Shown here: piece by piece, positions 55,096 through 63,577 of the stretch
How positions within the stretch are numbered: position 1 is the stretch's first letter
Layout: every line of letters begins with the position of its first letter
NCBI RefSeq assembly: GCF_022647325.1
Contig: NZ_CP071405.1
Span: 1,612,001-1,676,000 of the forward strand
DNA length: 64,000 bases
Direction of reading: 5' to 3'
From: Pantoea deleyi
GTDB lineage: Bacteria; Pseudomonadota; Gammaproteobacteria; Enterobacterales; Enterobacteriaceae
Translations under genes and position numbers: made by a program
The notes under the pieces: model-generated
Databases searched by the model: none
What the model saw: only the letters and a program-made list of their open reading frames with translations
Told to the model about the DNA's origin: nothing

Positions 55096-56373
55096 ATGAG
55101 TCGCAAGGAAGATGACGCGCAGCCAGCGCGTCGTCGTTTATTAAAGGGGCTGGGCCTGCTGGGTGGTGCAGCCGCCCTGGGCGGAGGCTGTCCGTTCCAC
55201 GCCGCCCGCGCCGGGACGTTTTCACCGGGCACCGTGACACCGCAGGCGCGGCAGCAGAGTCAGCCGTTTTATGGTCAGCATCAGGCGGGCATCACGACGC
55301 CACAGCAGGCCTCAATGATGCTGGTGGCGTTTGACCTGCTCAGCAGCGATAAAGCGGAGCTGGTGCGTCTGTTTCGTCTGCTGACCCAGCGCATCGCCTT
55401 TCTGACCCACGGCGGCCCGGCACCGGCGGTGACAAATCCACAGCTGCCGCCTATGGATTCCGGCATTCTGGGGCCGACGATCGCGCCCGACAACCTGACG
55501 ATAACCGTTTCGGTCGGTCACTCGCTGTTTGACGAACGTTTCGGGCTGGCCGCGCACAAGCCGGCAAAATTGCAGCCGATGACGCGCTTTCCCAACGATT
55601 CGCTTGATGCCGATCAGTGTCATGGCGACCTGCTGCTGCAGATCTGCGCCAACACCCAGGATACGGTAATCCATGCCCTGCGTGACATCATCAAACACAC
55701 GCCTGACCTGCTCGGCGTACGCTGGCGGCGTGAAGGTTTTATCTCTGAACATGCCGCGCGCAGTCAGGGTCAGGAGACCCCGATCAACCTGCTGGGATTC
55801 AAAGATGGCACCGCCAATCCCGATACCCGCGATGCGGCGCTGATGAATCAGCTGCTCTGGGTAACGGCAGACCAGCAGGAGCCCGCATGGGCGCGCAACG
55901 GCAGCTATCAGGCTGTGCGGCTCATCCGCTTCCATGTGGAAATGTGGGACCGTACGCCGCTGGGCGAGCAGCAGACTATCTTTGGCCGGGAGAAGCTGAG
56001 CGGCGCGCCGCTGGGGATGCAGCATGAACATGACGTGCCGGATTACGCCCGCGACCCGGACGGCGAGGTGATTGCGCTGGATGCCCACATCCGGCTCGCC
56101 AACCCCCGAACCCCGGAGACGGCCAGCAGTCTGATGCTGCGCCGCGGTTACAGCTACTCGGCCGGCATCTCCGCCGCCGGGCAGCTGGATATGGGCCTGC
56201 TGTTTGTCTGCTATCAGCACGATCTGGAGCGCGGTTTTCTCACGGTTCAGCAGCGTCTGAATGGGGAAGCGCTGGAAGAATATATCCGGCCTTTTGGCGG
56301 CGGTTACTTTTTTGCGCTGCCCGGCGTCCCCGACGCCAGCCATTATTTAGGGCAGTCGCTGCTGGAAGCCTGA
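55096..56373 (+). CDS. efeB: Dye-decolourising peroxidase EfeB
   Basis: A 425-residue haem peroxidase exported by Tat. The Tat signal has [18 protein letters not shown]. The DyP motif GFKDGTANP is at about 235, with the catalytic Asp and Arg downstream, and a distal His-rich [11 protein letters not shown] segment. It helps EfeU/EfeO take up ferrous iron at low pH, or removes iron from haem (debated). Second half of an operon with efeU and efeO. Confidence 0.95.
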   Translation: MSRKEDDAQPARRRLLKGLGLLGGAAALGGGCPFHAARAGTFSPGTVTPQARQQSQPFYGQHQAGITTPQQASMMLVAFDLLSSDKAELVRLFRLLTQRIAFLTHGGPAPAVTNPQLPPMDSGILGPTIAPDNLTITVSVGHSLFDERFGLAAHKPAKLQPMTRFPNDSLDADQCHGDLLLQICANTQDTVIHALRDIIKHTPDLLGVRWRREGFISEHAARSQGQETPINLLGFKDGTANPDTRDAALMNQLLWVTADQQEPAWARNGSYQAVRLIRFHVEMWDRTPLGEQQTIFGREKLSGAPLGMQHEHDVPDYARDPDGEVIALDAHIRLANPRTPETASSLMLRRGYSYSAGISAAGQLDMGLLFVCYQHDLERGFLTVQQRLNGEALEEYIRPFGGGYFFALPGVPDASHYLGQSLLEA

Positions 56374-56389
56374 TTAAAATATCATCACA

Positions 56390-56417
56390 ATGGGCGTGCC
56401 GTTGACGGCCCGCCCAT
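56390..56417 (+). terminator. Hairpin after efeB, possible terminator
   Basis: ATGGGCG and CGCCCAT with an inner GCCGT/ACGGC form a stable stem. Only a weak T stretch follows (TTTT about 10 bp later), so it is a terminator with low certainty. Confidence 0.45.
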
Positions 56418-56942
56418 CATTACCGTTTTATGCGCCTGACGCGGTGAGTTTTTACTGAGATTCCACAGAATGTCAGCCTGCCAGAAATAACGCAAATAAC
56501 TGTAATTGTTCGTTTTTACATTTTATCGAAAAAGAAATGTTAACGCGCGATTAGCAATTCCTTTGCCAGCAGATAAAATTAGAGTTGCAAAGGCCCAACA
56601 AAATGGTGCACTTTATTAAACAGGCGTAATCGGATGTGTTGATGTATCACACTGGAGTTCGCGCATGGGTCGATTCTTTTCTGGAAAGTCACTGCCGTTA
56701 AATAAATTGCGCCTGAACGCGAGGGCAATTCTGCCTCGTTATCTCTCCCTTTCTTTAACCCTTTCTTTTGTTCTGCAATCAGTGTTATCCGGTGATCAGC
56801 GACGTCTGTGCGCTGCTGCATACCCCTTATCCTGTCCTGTCATGGCTCTGAAGGAAGCCAACTGAAACCTCTAAAGCGTTCACGTAATCGCAACGGGCTA
56901 CGCGCCTGACGCGGGAAATGAAACCAACTGAAAGGTGCCACT
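56418..56942 (+). other. efeB-phoH intergenic region
   Basis: 525 bp with AT-rich left half. It should carry the phoH promoter. A CTGTCAT at 56837-56843 matches only the first half of a Pho box. A frame at 56665-56865 (66 codons, one hydrophobic stretch, GGAG upstream) could encode a small peptide, but I see no family resemblance and leave it uncalled. Confidence 0.5.
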
Positions 56943-57731
56943 ATGGGAAGACAGAAAGCAGTGATCAAAGCACGTCGTGAAGCAAGAAGAGTGCTTCGTA
57001 GTGACTCACGTAGTCACCGTCAGCGTGAAGAAGAGTCGGTCACTTCGCTGGTGCATATGAGCGGACTGGACGCAATTGGCATGGCGCGCGACACGCGTGA
57101 CCGTTTACCGATTGAGGCCCGCAACGACGCTCAGGCGCACTATCTTAACGCCATAGAAACCAAGCAGCTGATCTTCGCAACCGGTGAAGCCGGATGCGGT
57201 AAAACCTGGATCAGCGCCGCGAAAGCGGCTGAGGCCCTGATTCATAAGGATATCGACAGGATTATCGTTACGCGCCCGGTACTGCAGGCAGATGAGGATC
57301 TGGGCTTCCTGCCCGGCGATATTTCTGAGAAGTTCGCCCCTTATTTCCGTCCGGTCTATGACATTCTGGTTAAACGTCTTGGCGCATCATTTATGCAATA
57401 TTGTCTGCGTCCGGAAATCGCCAAGGTCGAGATTGCGCCGTTCGCCTATATGCGAGGCCGCACGTTCGAAAATGCCGTGGTGATTCTGGATGAGGCGCAG
57501 AACGTCACCGCCGCGCAGATGAAGATGTTCCTGACCCGACTGGGCGAAAACGTCACGGTCATTGTAAACGGCGATATTACCCAGTGCGACTTGCCCGCTG
57601 GGGTGCCGTCTGGTCTCGCGGACGCGCTGGCGCGTTTTGAAGAGGACGAGATGGTCGGCATTGTGCGCTTCGGCAAAGAGGATTGTGTGCGTTCTGCGCT
57701 GTGTCAGCGCACCCTGCATGCGTATAGCTAG
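56943..57731 (+). CDS. phoH: PhoH family ATPase
   Basis: A 262-residue P-loop ATPase of unclear role, phosphate-starvation induced in E. coli. Walker A GEAGCGKT is near residue 81, and Walker B VVILDEAQN follows. MGRQKAVIKARREARRVLRSDSRSHRQREEES is a basic N-terminus identical in style to E. coli. The final NGDITQCDLPAG and LCQRTLHAYS match too. E. coli annotations often extend the protein about 90 residues upstream; here the ATG at 56943 is well placed behind AAAGG. It is next to efeUOB as in E. coli. Confidence 0.95.
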   Translation: MGRQKAVIKARREARRVLRSDSRSHRQREEESVTSLVHMSGLDAIGMARDTRDRLPIEARNDAQAHYLNAIETKQLIFATGEAGCGKTWISAAKAAEALIHKDIDRIIVTRPVLQADEDLGFLPGDISEKFAPYFRPVYDILVKRLGASFMQYCLRPEIAKVEIAPFAYMRGRTFENAVVILDEAQNVTAAQMKMFLTRLGENVTVIVNGDITQCDLPAGVPSGLADALARFEEDEMVGIVRFGKEDCVRSALCQRTLHAYS

Positions 57732-57760
57732 CGTTTGATTGAGTAAGAAGTGTAGCGCCC

Positions 57761-57789
57761 AAACCCGGCTCCGGCCGGGTTTTCTTTTT
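57761..57789 (+). terminator. Terminator after phoH
   Basis: AAACCCGGC and GCCGGGTTT form a 9-bp stem around TCCG, followed by a T-rich tract. Confidence 0.9.
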
Positions 57790-58057
57790 GTGTACTGCGG
57801 CAGACCCGCACGGACAGCAGCCTCCGGCTGGATGCCGTCAGCGCCAATGGAAAGAGGGGGCCTTGCCGGTCCCGCATGGCCCGACCGGTCCGCCTCTGTT
57901 AACGCAGTTTGCCGTTTTCCCGAATGCCTTTAGCGCCTCCGGACCCTCCCGCAGCGTGCTGGCACCCCGATACCCGCGTCAGAAGCGGCAGATCGACGCG
58001 GTCACAGATCTGCATCTTGCCCGCCCTGAAATAGGTGAACTGACTCTCACATTTCCA
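57790..58057 (+). other. Intergenic region before the PTS operators
   Basis: 268 bp with mixed composition. Open frames on the plus strand here have no ribosome site and no family resemblance. I see no RNA gene or repeat. Confidence 0.4.
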
Positions 58058-58107
58058 TGAAACCGGTTGCATGGCTCTGGTTCCAGGTTACGGTGAAACC
58101 GGTTATA
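58058..58107 (+). promoter_or_regulatory. Two AscG-type operators before the PTS gene
   Basis: TGAAACCGGTTGCA (58058-58071) and TGAAACCGGTTATA (58094-58107) share the TGAAACCGGTT core of the known AscG operator TGAAACCGGTTTCA. They are 36 bp apart. The LacI-family gene at 60184 is the likely ligand-controlled repressor. Confidence 0.82.
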
Positions 58108-58185
58108 TGGTCATTGTTCCGGATTGCTGCAGAGGCAGTCTCACCGTTTGTGGGACGCAATTACTGAATAAAGAAGGAAAACTGC

Positions 58186-60069
58186 ATGGCTGTTATCAGG
58201 GATTACAACAGGTTAGCCAGTGACATTCTCCGGGAAGTGGGCGGAGAGGAGAATATCGTCAGTTTTACCCGCTGTGCCACCCGTCTGAGGCTGGTGCTGA
58301 ATGAAACCCCGGCAGAGGCGAAGCGCAAGGTGCAGAGTCTGCCGGGCGTAATTGCGGTGGTGGAGAGCGGCGGGCAGTTTCAGGTGGTTATCGGCACGCA
58401 TGTCGCCGATCTCTTTAATGCGATGTCGGGCCTGGTGAAAGAGACCGGCAGCGCTGCCAGCCAGCCGACAAAGACGCGCAGGCTGGATGCGGTGATCGCC
58501 ACCATGTCGGCGGTGTTCGCCCCGATCGTCTATATCCTGGCGGCGGCAGGGATCCTGCAGGGGCTGCTGATTGTTGTCACGCTGATCGATGCTGACGTCA
58601 AAACGACGGGCACCTTCGCTGTGCTCAACTTTATGTCCTGGACCCCATTCGCTTTTCTGCCGGTCTTTATCGCCATGACGGCCGCCCGCCATTTTAAATG
58701 TAATCCCTTTATTGCCGTGCTCTGCTGTTGTGCCTTGATCAGTCCGGACTGGGCGACGCTGGCCGGACGGATCGCCGGCGGGGAGAGCCTCCATTTCCTC
58801 TTCTTTCCGCTCTCCGAAACGGTCTACACCTCGTCGGTTCTGCCGCCGTTGTTTCTGGTCTGGGCACTCTCACACTTTGAACGCCGCGTAGAGAAGTGGG
58901 TACCGGAGGTGGTCAGCCCGCTCTTTACGCCCCTGATCTGCTTCGTGGTGATCGTGCCGCTGACGCTGATTGTGATCGGCCCGATTACCACCTGGGCCGC
59001 GATGGGCGTCGCAGGTGGCTACAACGCTCTGTTCCAGGCGGCTCCGCCGGTCGCGGCGGCCGTGATTGGTGGCGTGTGGCAGATTATTGTTATCTTTGGC
59101 GTTCACTGGGGCATTACGCCCGTTATCATGGCGAACTTCGACACCCAGGGGTATGACTCCTTTCAGGCTTACCAGACGATAGCGGTGATCGGTCAGATGG
59201 CGGCCGTGTTTGGTGTGTTCCTGAAAACCCGCAACACGCAGCTAAAAGCCACCTCCATGTCGGCCGGTATCACCGCGATTTTCGGCATCACCGAACCCGC
59301 CATTTATGGTGTGACGCTGCGTTTTAAAAAGCCCTTTATCTGTGGCTGCATCGGCGGGGCGATCGGGGCGGTGGTTGCCAGCCTGTTCGGCAGCCTTTAC
59401 TACGCCTATGCGGCACTGCCGGGCCTGTTTACGCTGGTTAATGCCATCAGCCCGGCAGCGCCGGTGTCGTTCATCGGGGAGCTGGTGGGCGCGGGGACCA
59501 CGATAGTGCTGACCATCCTGATGGTGCAGTTTGTGGGTTTTGACGATCCCGTTAACGAAGAGGCGATGCCGTCGCCAGAGGTCAATACGCGGGCTGCCCC
59601 GCAAGCCACCCTGTCCGGCGGCATGGATATTCTCAGCCCGTTAAAAGGTAACGTGGTTGCGCTGGAGAGCGTGGCGGACGAAACCTTTGCCGGAAAGTTT
59701 CTGGGCGACGGACTCGCGATTAAGCCAGACGAGGGGAAAGTGGTGGCACCCTGCAACGCCACGGTCGCGACGCTGCTTCCCTCACATCATGCGATTGGCT
59801 TAATCTGTGAGAATGGCGCGGAGTTGCTGATCCATGTTGGCTTAAATACCGTTGAGCTGCAGGGCGAACATTTCCATCCGTTAGTGAAAGAGGGCGATGT
59901 GGTCAGCGCGGGCACGCCACTGCTGGAGTTCGACCAGATCAGTATCGAACGTAAAGGCTATGATCTGACGACACCGGTTCTGGTCGTGAACAGTGAGGAG
60001 TTCACATTGACGACGTACCGGTCGCAGGGCGCTGTCAGCACCGGCGTGCCGCTGATGTCGCTGGCATAA
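58186..60069 (+). CDS. Beta-glucoside PTS permease EIIBCA
   Basis: A 627-residue fused phosphotransferase permease (BglF/AscF family). The N-terminal EIIB has the phosphocysteine Cys30 in FTRCATRLRL. The EIIC membrane domain spans about 105-460 with the HWGITPVIMANF and GITEPAIYGVTLRFKKPF blocks. EIIA at about 490-627 carries the phosphohistidine in ELLIHVGLNTVEL. It imports and phosphorylates a beta-glucoside such as arbutin, salicin or cellobiose. No phospho-beta-glucosidase follows; the next gene is the regulator. Confidence 0.93.
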   Translation: MAVIRDYNRLASDILREVGGEENIVSFTRCATRLRLVLNETPAEAKRKVQSLPGVIAVVESGGQFQVVIGTHVADLFNAMSGLVKETGSAASQPTKTRRLDAVIATMSAVFAPIVYILAAAGILQGLLIVVTLIDADVKTTGTFAVLNFMSWTPFAFLPVFIAMTAARHFKCNPFIAVLCCCALISPDWATLAGRIAGGESLHFLFFPLSETVYTSSVLPPLFLVWALSHFERRVEKWVPEVVSPLFTPLICFVVIVPLTLIVIGPITTWAAMGVAGGYNALFQAAPPVAAAVIGGVWQIIVIFGVHWGITPVIMANFDTQGYDSFQAYQTIAVIGQMAAVFGVFLKTRNTQLKATSMSAGITAIFGITEPAIYGVTLRFKKPFICGCIGGAIGAVVASLFGSLYYAYAALPGLFTLVNAISPAAPVSFIGELVGAGTTIVLTILMVQFVGFDDPVNEEAMPSPEVNTRAAPQATLSGGMDILSPLKGNVVALESVADETFAGKFLGDGLAIKPDEGKVVAPCNATVATLLPSHHAIGLICENGAELLIHVGLNTVELQGEHFHPLVKEGDVVSAGTPLLEFDQISIERKGYDLTTPVLVVNSEEFTLTTYRSQGAVSTGVPLMSLA

Positions 60070-60183
60070 ACGTCCACATGCAGGCAAGAGACGCCCAGGC
60101 TTCAGCGGCTGCGCTGTCTGCCGCGGCCTGTTGACACCGTTTCGGACGGGCCGGTGTGACTCATCCAATGACTGGAGTGGTGA

Positions 60184-61188
60184 ATGGTAACAATACTGGA
60201 TGTCGCCAGACTGGCCAGAGTATCCAAAGCGACCGTTTCACGCGCGCTGAGCGGCAAAGTCTTTGTACGCGAAGAGGTGAAGGCCAGAATTTTACAGGCG
60301 GTGGCGGAGACCGGCTATCGGCCCAACCGGCTGGCGCGTAATCTGTCGAATAATACGACCCATTCGGTCGGGCTGGTCATTACCAACGGGCTCTACAACG
60401 GCCCGTTCTTTTCAGGCATGGTTTATCAGGCGGCGACGCTCAGCGAGAAACACAACCGCCAGCTGGTGCTTGCGGACGGTAAACACAGTGCGCAGGATGA
60501 GCGTAACGCGATTGGACTTCTCCTTGAACTGCGCTGCGAAGCCATCATGATCTATCCCAAATATCTGTCGGTCAGCGAACTGGATGAGATTATTGATGAG
60601 AATCAGACGCCGATCGTGGTGATTAACCGCGAACTCATCCGAAACCGCACTCGCTGCGTGTTTACGGATCACCGGCGCAGTAGTGAAGAGATGATGGCGC
60701 ATCTGCTGGCGCAGGGTCATACCCGGATTGCCTTTGTCAGGGGGAGCCGTGGCTCTCCGACCGGTGAGCAGCGTTTAGCGGGCTACCGTGATGCGCTGAA
60801 GAAGGCGGGCATCTGCCTGGATCCGCAGCTGGAGGTGCAGGGCGCCTGGAGTACCGAGAGCGGCTACGCGGCCGGGCGTGAGCTGCTGGCGCGGAACGTG
60901 GCGTTTACCTGTGTGCTGGCCGCCAATGACGATATGGCTATTGGTCTGGCAAAGGCCTTTCAGGAGGCGGGGAAAAGCGTGCCGGAAGCGATCTCTCTTG
61001 CCGGATTCGATGATGCGGTCATCGGAAAGTACTACACGCCCTCCTTAACGACCGTGCATGTTCCTATCGATGAGATGATCCGGGACGCGATGGAGATCGT
61101 GTTACGGCCTGAAGAGCGCGCCCTGTTTTCGCATCAGGGAACGCTGGTGCACCGGGATTCGGTCGCGCGCCTTGCGGAAACCCGCTGA
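60184..61188 (+). CDS. LacI-family repressor, AscG-like
   Basis: A 334-residue repressor. The helix-turn-helix TILDVARLARVSKATVSRALSG and hinge YRPNRLARNLSNN resemble AscG of E. coli, as does the effector domain (LVLADGKHSAQDERNAIGLLLELRCEAIMIYPKYLSV). It likely binds the two TGAAACCGGTT operators at 58058-58107 and releases them with a phosphorylated sugar ligand. It is 114 bp downstream of the permease in the same direction. The ATG follows GGAGTG. Confidence 0.93.
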   Translation: MVTILDVARLARVSKATVSRALSGKVFVREEVKARILQAVAETGYRPNRLARNLSNNTTHSVGLVITNGLYNGPFFSGMVYQAATLSEKHNRQLVLADGKHSAQDERNAIGLLLELRCEAIMIYPKYLSVSELDEIIDENQTPIVVINRELIRNRTRCVFTDHRRSSEEMMAHLLAQGHTRIAFVRGSRGSPTGEQRLAGYRDALKKAGICLDPQLEVQGAWSTESGYAAGRELLARNVAFTCVLAANDDMAIGLAKAFQEAGKSVPEAISLAGFDDAVIGKYYTPSLTTVHVPIDEMIRDAMEIVLRPEERALFSHQGTLVHRDSVARLAETR

Positions 61189-61204
61189 TCAGACAGGCTT
61201 CCTG

Positions 61205-61780
61205 CTTCTCTCGCTGTGCAACAGGCAAAAAAAAGCCTGAACGTTTGTTCAGGCTCTTCTTCAGAATGTGGCGGTGAGAGGGGGATGGATTCGCTGCGCT
61301 CACCCTGCGGGCAGCGTCGCAGGCTCCGCTGTCCAGCGCGCTGCGCTGTCGAACCCCGGCGGGGCTTCTCACCCCCTCTCGCTGTGCAATAGGCAAAAAA
61401 AAAGCCTGAACGTCTGTTCAGGCTCTTCTTCAGAATGTGGCGGTGAGAGGGGGATGGATTCGCTGTGCTCACCCTGCGGGCCGCGTCGCAGGCTCCGCTG
61501 TCCAGCGCGCTGCGCTGTCGAACCCCGGCGGGGCTTCTCACCCCCTCTCGCTGTGCAATAGGCAAAAAAAAAGCCTGAACGTTTGTTCAGGCTCTTCTTC
61601 AGAATGTGGCGGTGAGAGGGGGATGGATTCGCTGTGCTCACCCTGCGGGCCGCGTCGCAGGCTCCGCTGTCCAGCGCGCTGCGCACGCTGTCGAACCCCG
61701 GCGGGGCTTCTCACCCCCCTCTTGCCGTGCAATATGCAAAAAAAAAGCCTGAACGTCTGTTCAGGCTCTTCTTCAGAATG
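61205..61780 (-). repeat. Tandem repeats of tRNA-Ser 3' tail plus terminator
   Basis: Three tandem units, two of 169 bp and one of 174 bp, start at 61269, 61438 and 61607; a partial unit lies on the left (about 61205-61268). Each unit begins (plus strand) with TGGCGGTGAGAGGGGGAT, which is the reverse complement of the tRNA-Ser 3' end including CCA. Each also carries an intrinsic terminator for the minus strand (AGCCTGAAC...GTTCAGGCT with an A run). The third unit has a six-base insertion-type difference. The units differ at few positions, so they are recent or homogenised. The layout resembles the E. coli tyrT repeats that give rtT RNA. Confidence 0.9.
61738..61768 (-). terminator. Terminator of the tRNA-Ser transcript (first of several)
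   Basis: On the minus strand, AGCCTGAAC pairs with GTTCAGGCT around a short loop and is followed by nine T, 13 bp after the tRNA CCA. Near-identical copies lie in each downstream repeat, near 61570, 61400 and 61230. Confidence 0.88.
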
Positions 61781-61868
61781 TGGCGGTGAGAGGGGGATTC
61801 GAACCCCCGATACGTTGCCGTATACACACTTTCCAGGCGTGCTCCTTCAGCCACTCGGACACCTCACC
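61781..61868 (-). tRNA. tRNA-Ser(GGA)
   Basis: 88 nt on the minus strand. It starts GGTGAGG (5' acceptor) and ends CTCACCGCCA, with CCA encoded. The anticodon loop CTGGAAA has anticodon GGA, reading UCC and UCU. A long variable arm (TGTATACGGCAACGTA region) marks it as class II serine tRNA, and the T arm GGGGGTTCGAATCCCCC is perfect. Confidence 0.97.
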
Positions 61869-61907
61869 ACATTTACTTCGCTGACCGCGCTGGGTCAACG
61901 GGGCGCT

Positions 61908-61936
61908 ACTATAGGGAGTCGGCCGAAAGCGGTCAA
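61908..61936 (-). promoter_or_regulatory. tRNA-Ser promoter
   Basis: On the minus strand TTGACC (61936-61931) and TATAGT (61913-61908) are 17 bp apart. A GC-rich discriminator (AGCGCCCC) follows, typical of stringently controlled stable RNA promoters. Confidence 0.9.
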
Positions 61937-62076
61937 GCACTATTTTTTTCTTTTGATCTATTCGCTTAAGCTCTGTACGAATCGATTTGCCACGCCGCAA
62001 AACCGGCGATTTATGCGCCTCTCTCTGCGGGAATCTTCACCATTTTGCGGCCCGGATCCGCGATACAGAGAAGAGC

Positions 62077-62118
62077 GGGGTGATGGCCACGGCACGCCTG
62101 CCGGCCCGGTATCACCCC
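62077..62118 (-). terminator. Long hairpin after msrA, possible terminator
   Basis: GGGGTGAT and ATCACCCC are perfect 8-bp arms with a GC-rich inner region, seven bases past the msrA stop. There is no clear T run, so termination is uncertain. Confidence 0.4.
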
Positions 62119-62124
62119 GGCTAA

Positions 62125-62658
62125 TCAACTTTTCACGCGGTTAGCGAAACTTTTACGCAGTTTCTGCAGCTTGGGCGGGATCACCGCCATGCAGTAGCCG
62201 TTGCGCTGACCGGCGCCTTCCCAGTAATCCTGGTGATAGGCTTCCGCCGGATACCACTCTTTCAGCGGCTCAATGGTAGTCACTACCGGCACGTCATGGT
62301 CCGCCTGAGCGCGAGCAATGGCGGCGCGCGCTTCCGCTTCCTGTTCCGCATTGGCCGGGAAAATCGCCGAGCGGTATTGCGTGCCGATGTCGTTACCCTG
62401 ACGGTTAAGCTGCGTCGGATCATGCGTAACGAAGCTGATATCCAGCAGATCGCCGAAGCTCACTTTCTCCGGATCAAAGCCAATGCGAATCGCTTCGGCA
62501 TGACCGGTGGCGCCGCTGCAGACCTGCTCATAGGTAGGGTTTGGCCGGGCGCCGCCGGTATAACCACTTTCCACCGACTCCACGCCGATCACATCTTTAA
62601 ATACTGCCTCGGTGCACCAGAAACAGCCACCTGCGATCACTGCATATTCGATTGCCAT
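62125..62658 (-). CDS. msrA: Peptide methionine-S-sulfoxide reductase MsrA
   Basis: A 177-residue enzyme that reduces methionine-S-sulfoxide in proteins. The catalytic motif GCFWC (Cys12, second Cys15) is at the N-terminus, followed by [10 protein letters not shown], Glu and Tyr of the active-site wall ([27 protein letters not shown]). This is the short class, about 35 residues shorter at the N-terminus than E. coli MsrA (212), so it may be a second or horizontally acquired copy. Start ATG 62658 follows AGGAG. Confidence 0.94.
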   Translation of the reverse strand: MAIEYAVIAGGCFWCTEAVFKDVIGVESVESGYTGGARPNPTYEQVCSGATGHAEAIRIGFDPEKVSFGDLLDISFVTHDPTQLNRQGNDIGTQYRSAIFPANAEQEAEARAAIARAQADHDVPVVTTIEPLKEWYPAEAYHQDYWEGAGQRNGYCMAVIPPKLQKLRKSFANRVKS

Positions 62659-62717
62659 AATTATTTACTCCTGTCAGGTCGAAAGAGTTGAATGGGGACG
62701 GAATGGGGGGCTTTCAA

Positions 62718-63284
62718 CTACAACAGCATCTCAGGTTTAAAATCACCGCTCTTATCCAGCATTTTATCGCCCATCACGCTGAACCGCCCTTCGCCGGTGT
62801 AGTGCAGGGTCGCGGGATACTCCGGCTGTTCAGCGACATGCGCCTTCACGATTTCAAATATAAACAGGTTATAGCGGGCCACCATTGCATCGTCATAGAG
62901 CTGACATTCGAAGCTGGCAAAACATTCAGCAATCATCGGCGCGCCCACGACCTGGGCCGGTTCCGGTGTCAGGTTAAAGGCGCTGAATTTATCGAGCTGA
63001 TCGCCGTGGCTGTTGCCGATACCGACCACTTCGTCAATCAGCGAGGCGGAGGGGATGTTCAGGACGCACTGACCGCTCTGGCGGATCAGTTCATGGCTGT
63101 GGTTCATGCCCGCGATCATGCAGCCGACAAGGGAGGGTGAAAACTCCAGCACGGTGTGCCAGCCGAGGGTCATGATGTCGTGGTGATCCTGATACTGCGA
63201 ACTCAGCAGCAGCACCGGACCGGGTTCCAGATATTTGCGGGCTTTACTGACCGGAAAAGCATATTTGTGCATGCGCGGGCTCAT
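62718..63284 (-). CDS. Flavin reductase-like FMN-binding protein
   Basis: A 188-residue protein of the flavin reductase/split-barrel FMN-binding group. LEPGPVLLLSSQYQDHHDIMTLGWHTVLEFSPSLVGCMIAG is the typical FMN-binding start, and QCVLNIPSASLIDEVVGIGN follows. Such proteins reduce or bind flavin as partners of monooxygenases or act as oxidoreductases of unknown substrate. No operon partner. It is 59 bp upstream of msrA on the same strand; co-transcription is possible. Confidence 0.85.
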   Translation of the reverse strand: MSPRMHKYAFPVSKARKYLEPGPVLLLSSQYQDHHDIMTLGWHTVLEFSPSLVGCMIAGMNHSHELIRQSGQCVLNIPSASLIDEVVGIGNSHGDQLDKFSAFNLTPEPAQVVGAPMIAECFASFECQLYDDAMVARYNLFIFEIVKAHVAEQPEYPATLHYTGEGRFSVMGDKMLDKSGDFKPEMLL

Positions 63285-63399
63285 GGCGTCACTCCGTCAA
63301 GGGAACGTAGCCATTAAGTGTAGAGCACGCTGAGCATGCAGCGGGCGGGTGGCGGCCCGGCCGCGCGGTTTACCACAATTTTTGCGGCAGTATCGCGAG

Positions 63400-63416
63400 C
63401 TTAAGGTTTCCTTAAT
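63400..63416 (+). promoter_or_regulatory. PmrA box
   Basis: CTTAAG (63400-63405), 5 bp, CTTAAT (63411-63416) fits the PmrA/BasR consensus YTTAAK-N5-YTTAAK at all positions. A -10-like GATACT lies at 63427-63432, 10 bp further. The ATG of the small membrane peptide is at 63458. Confidence 0.82.
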
Positions 63417-63457
63417 ATGCAGTCGCGATACTGCCTGCTCCAACTGAGGAGGATGCT

Positions 63458-63577
63458 ATGAAAACTGTTTCTGCTGACCTGCCTGTTACCACCCCGCGTC
63501 CGGTCAGCGAATATGCTGCACTGCTGATTGCCGCCGCGACGGTCGTTCTGTTTCTCTCGGCCTGGTTCAGCGCTTAA
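63458..63577 (+). CDS. Small membrane peptide, PmrR-like, under a PmrA box
   Basis: A 39-residue peptide starting six bases behind GAGGAGG. A polar N-terminus (about 1-17) precedes one membrane helix (about 18-37, [20 protein letters not shown]). The end FLSAWFSA resembles FLYIWFATY of Salmonella PmrR, a PmrA-induced peptide that inhibits LpxT, and an upstream PmrA box fits that role. Similarity outside this end is low, so this is a candidate functional analogue. Its stop codon overlaps the stop of pmrB on the other strand (shared TTAA). Confidence 0.65.
   Translation: MKTVSADLPVTTPRPVSEYAALLIAAATVVLFLSAWFSA

Noticed and set aside
56837..56854. Possible Pho box before phoH
   Set aside because: Only the first CTGTCAT half-site fits; the second half differs at several positions.
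56665..56865. 66-codon frame upstream of phoH with one hydrophobic stretch
   Set aside because: A ribosome-like GGAG exists, but there is no family match and the frame overlaps the likely phoH control region. Comparative data could revive it.
61268..62144. Several long frames on both strands across the tRNA-Ser repeats
   Set aside because: They arise because the repeat length of 169 bp stays open in some frames. They cross terminators and the tRNA gene itself.
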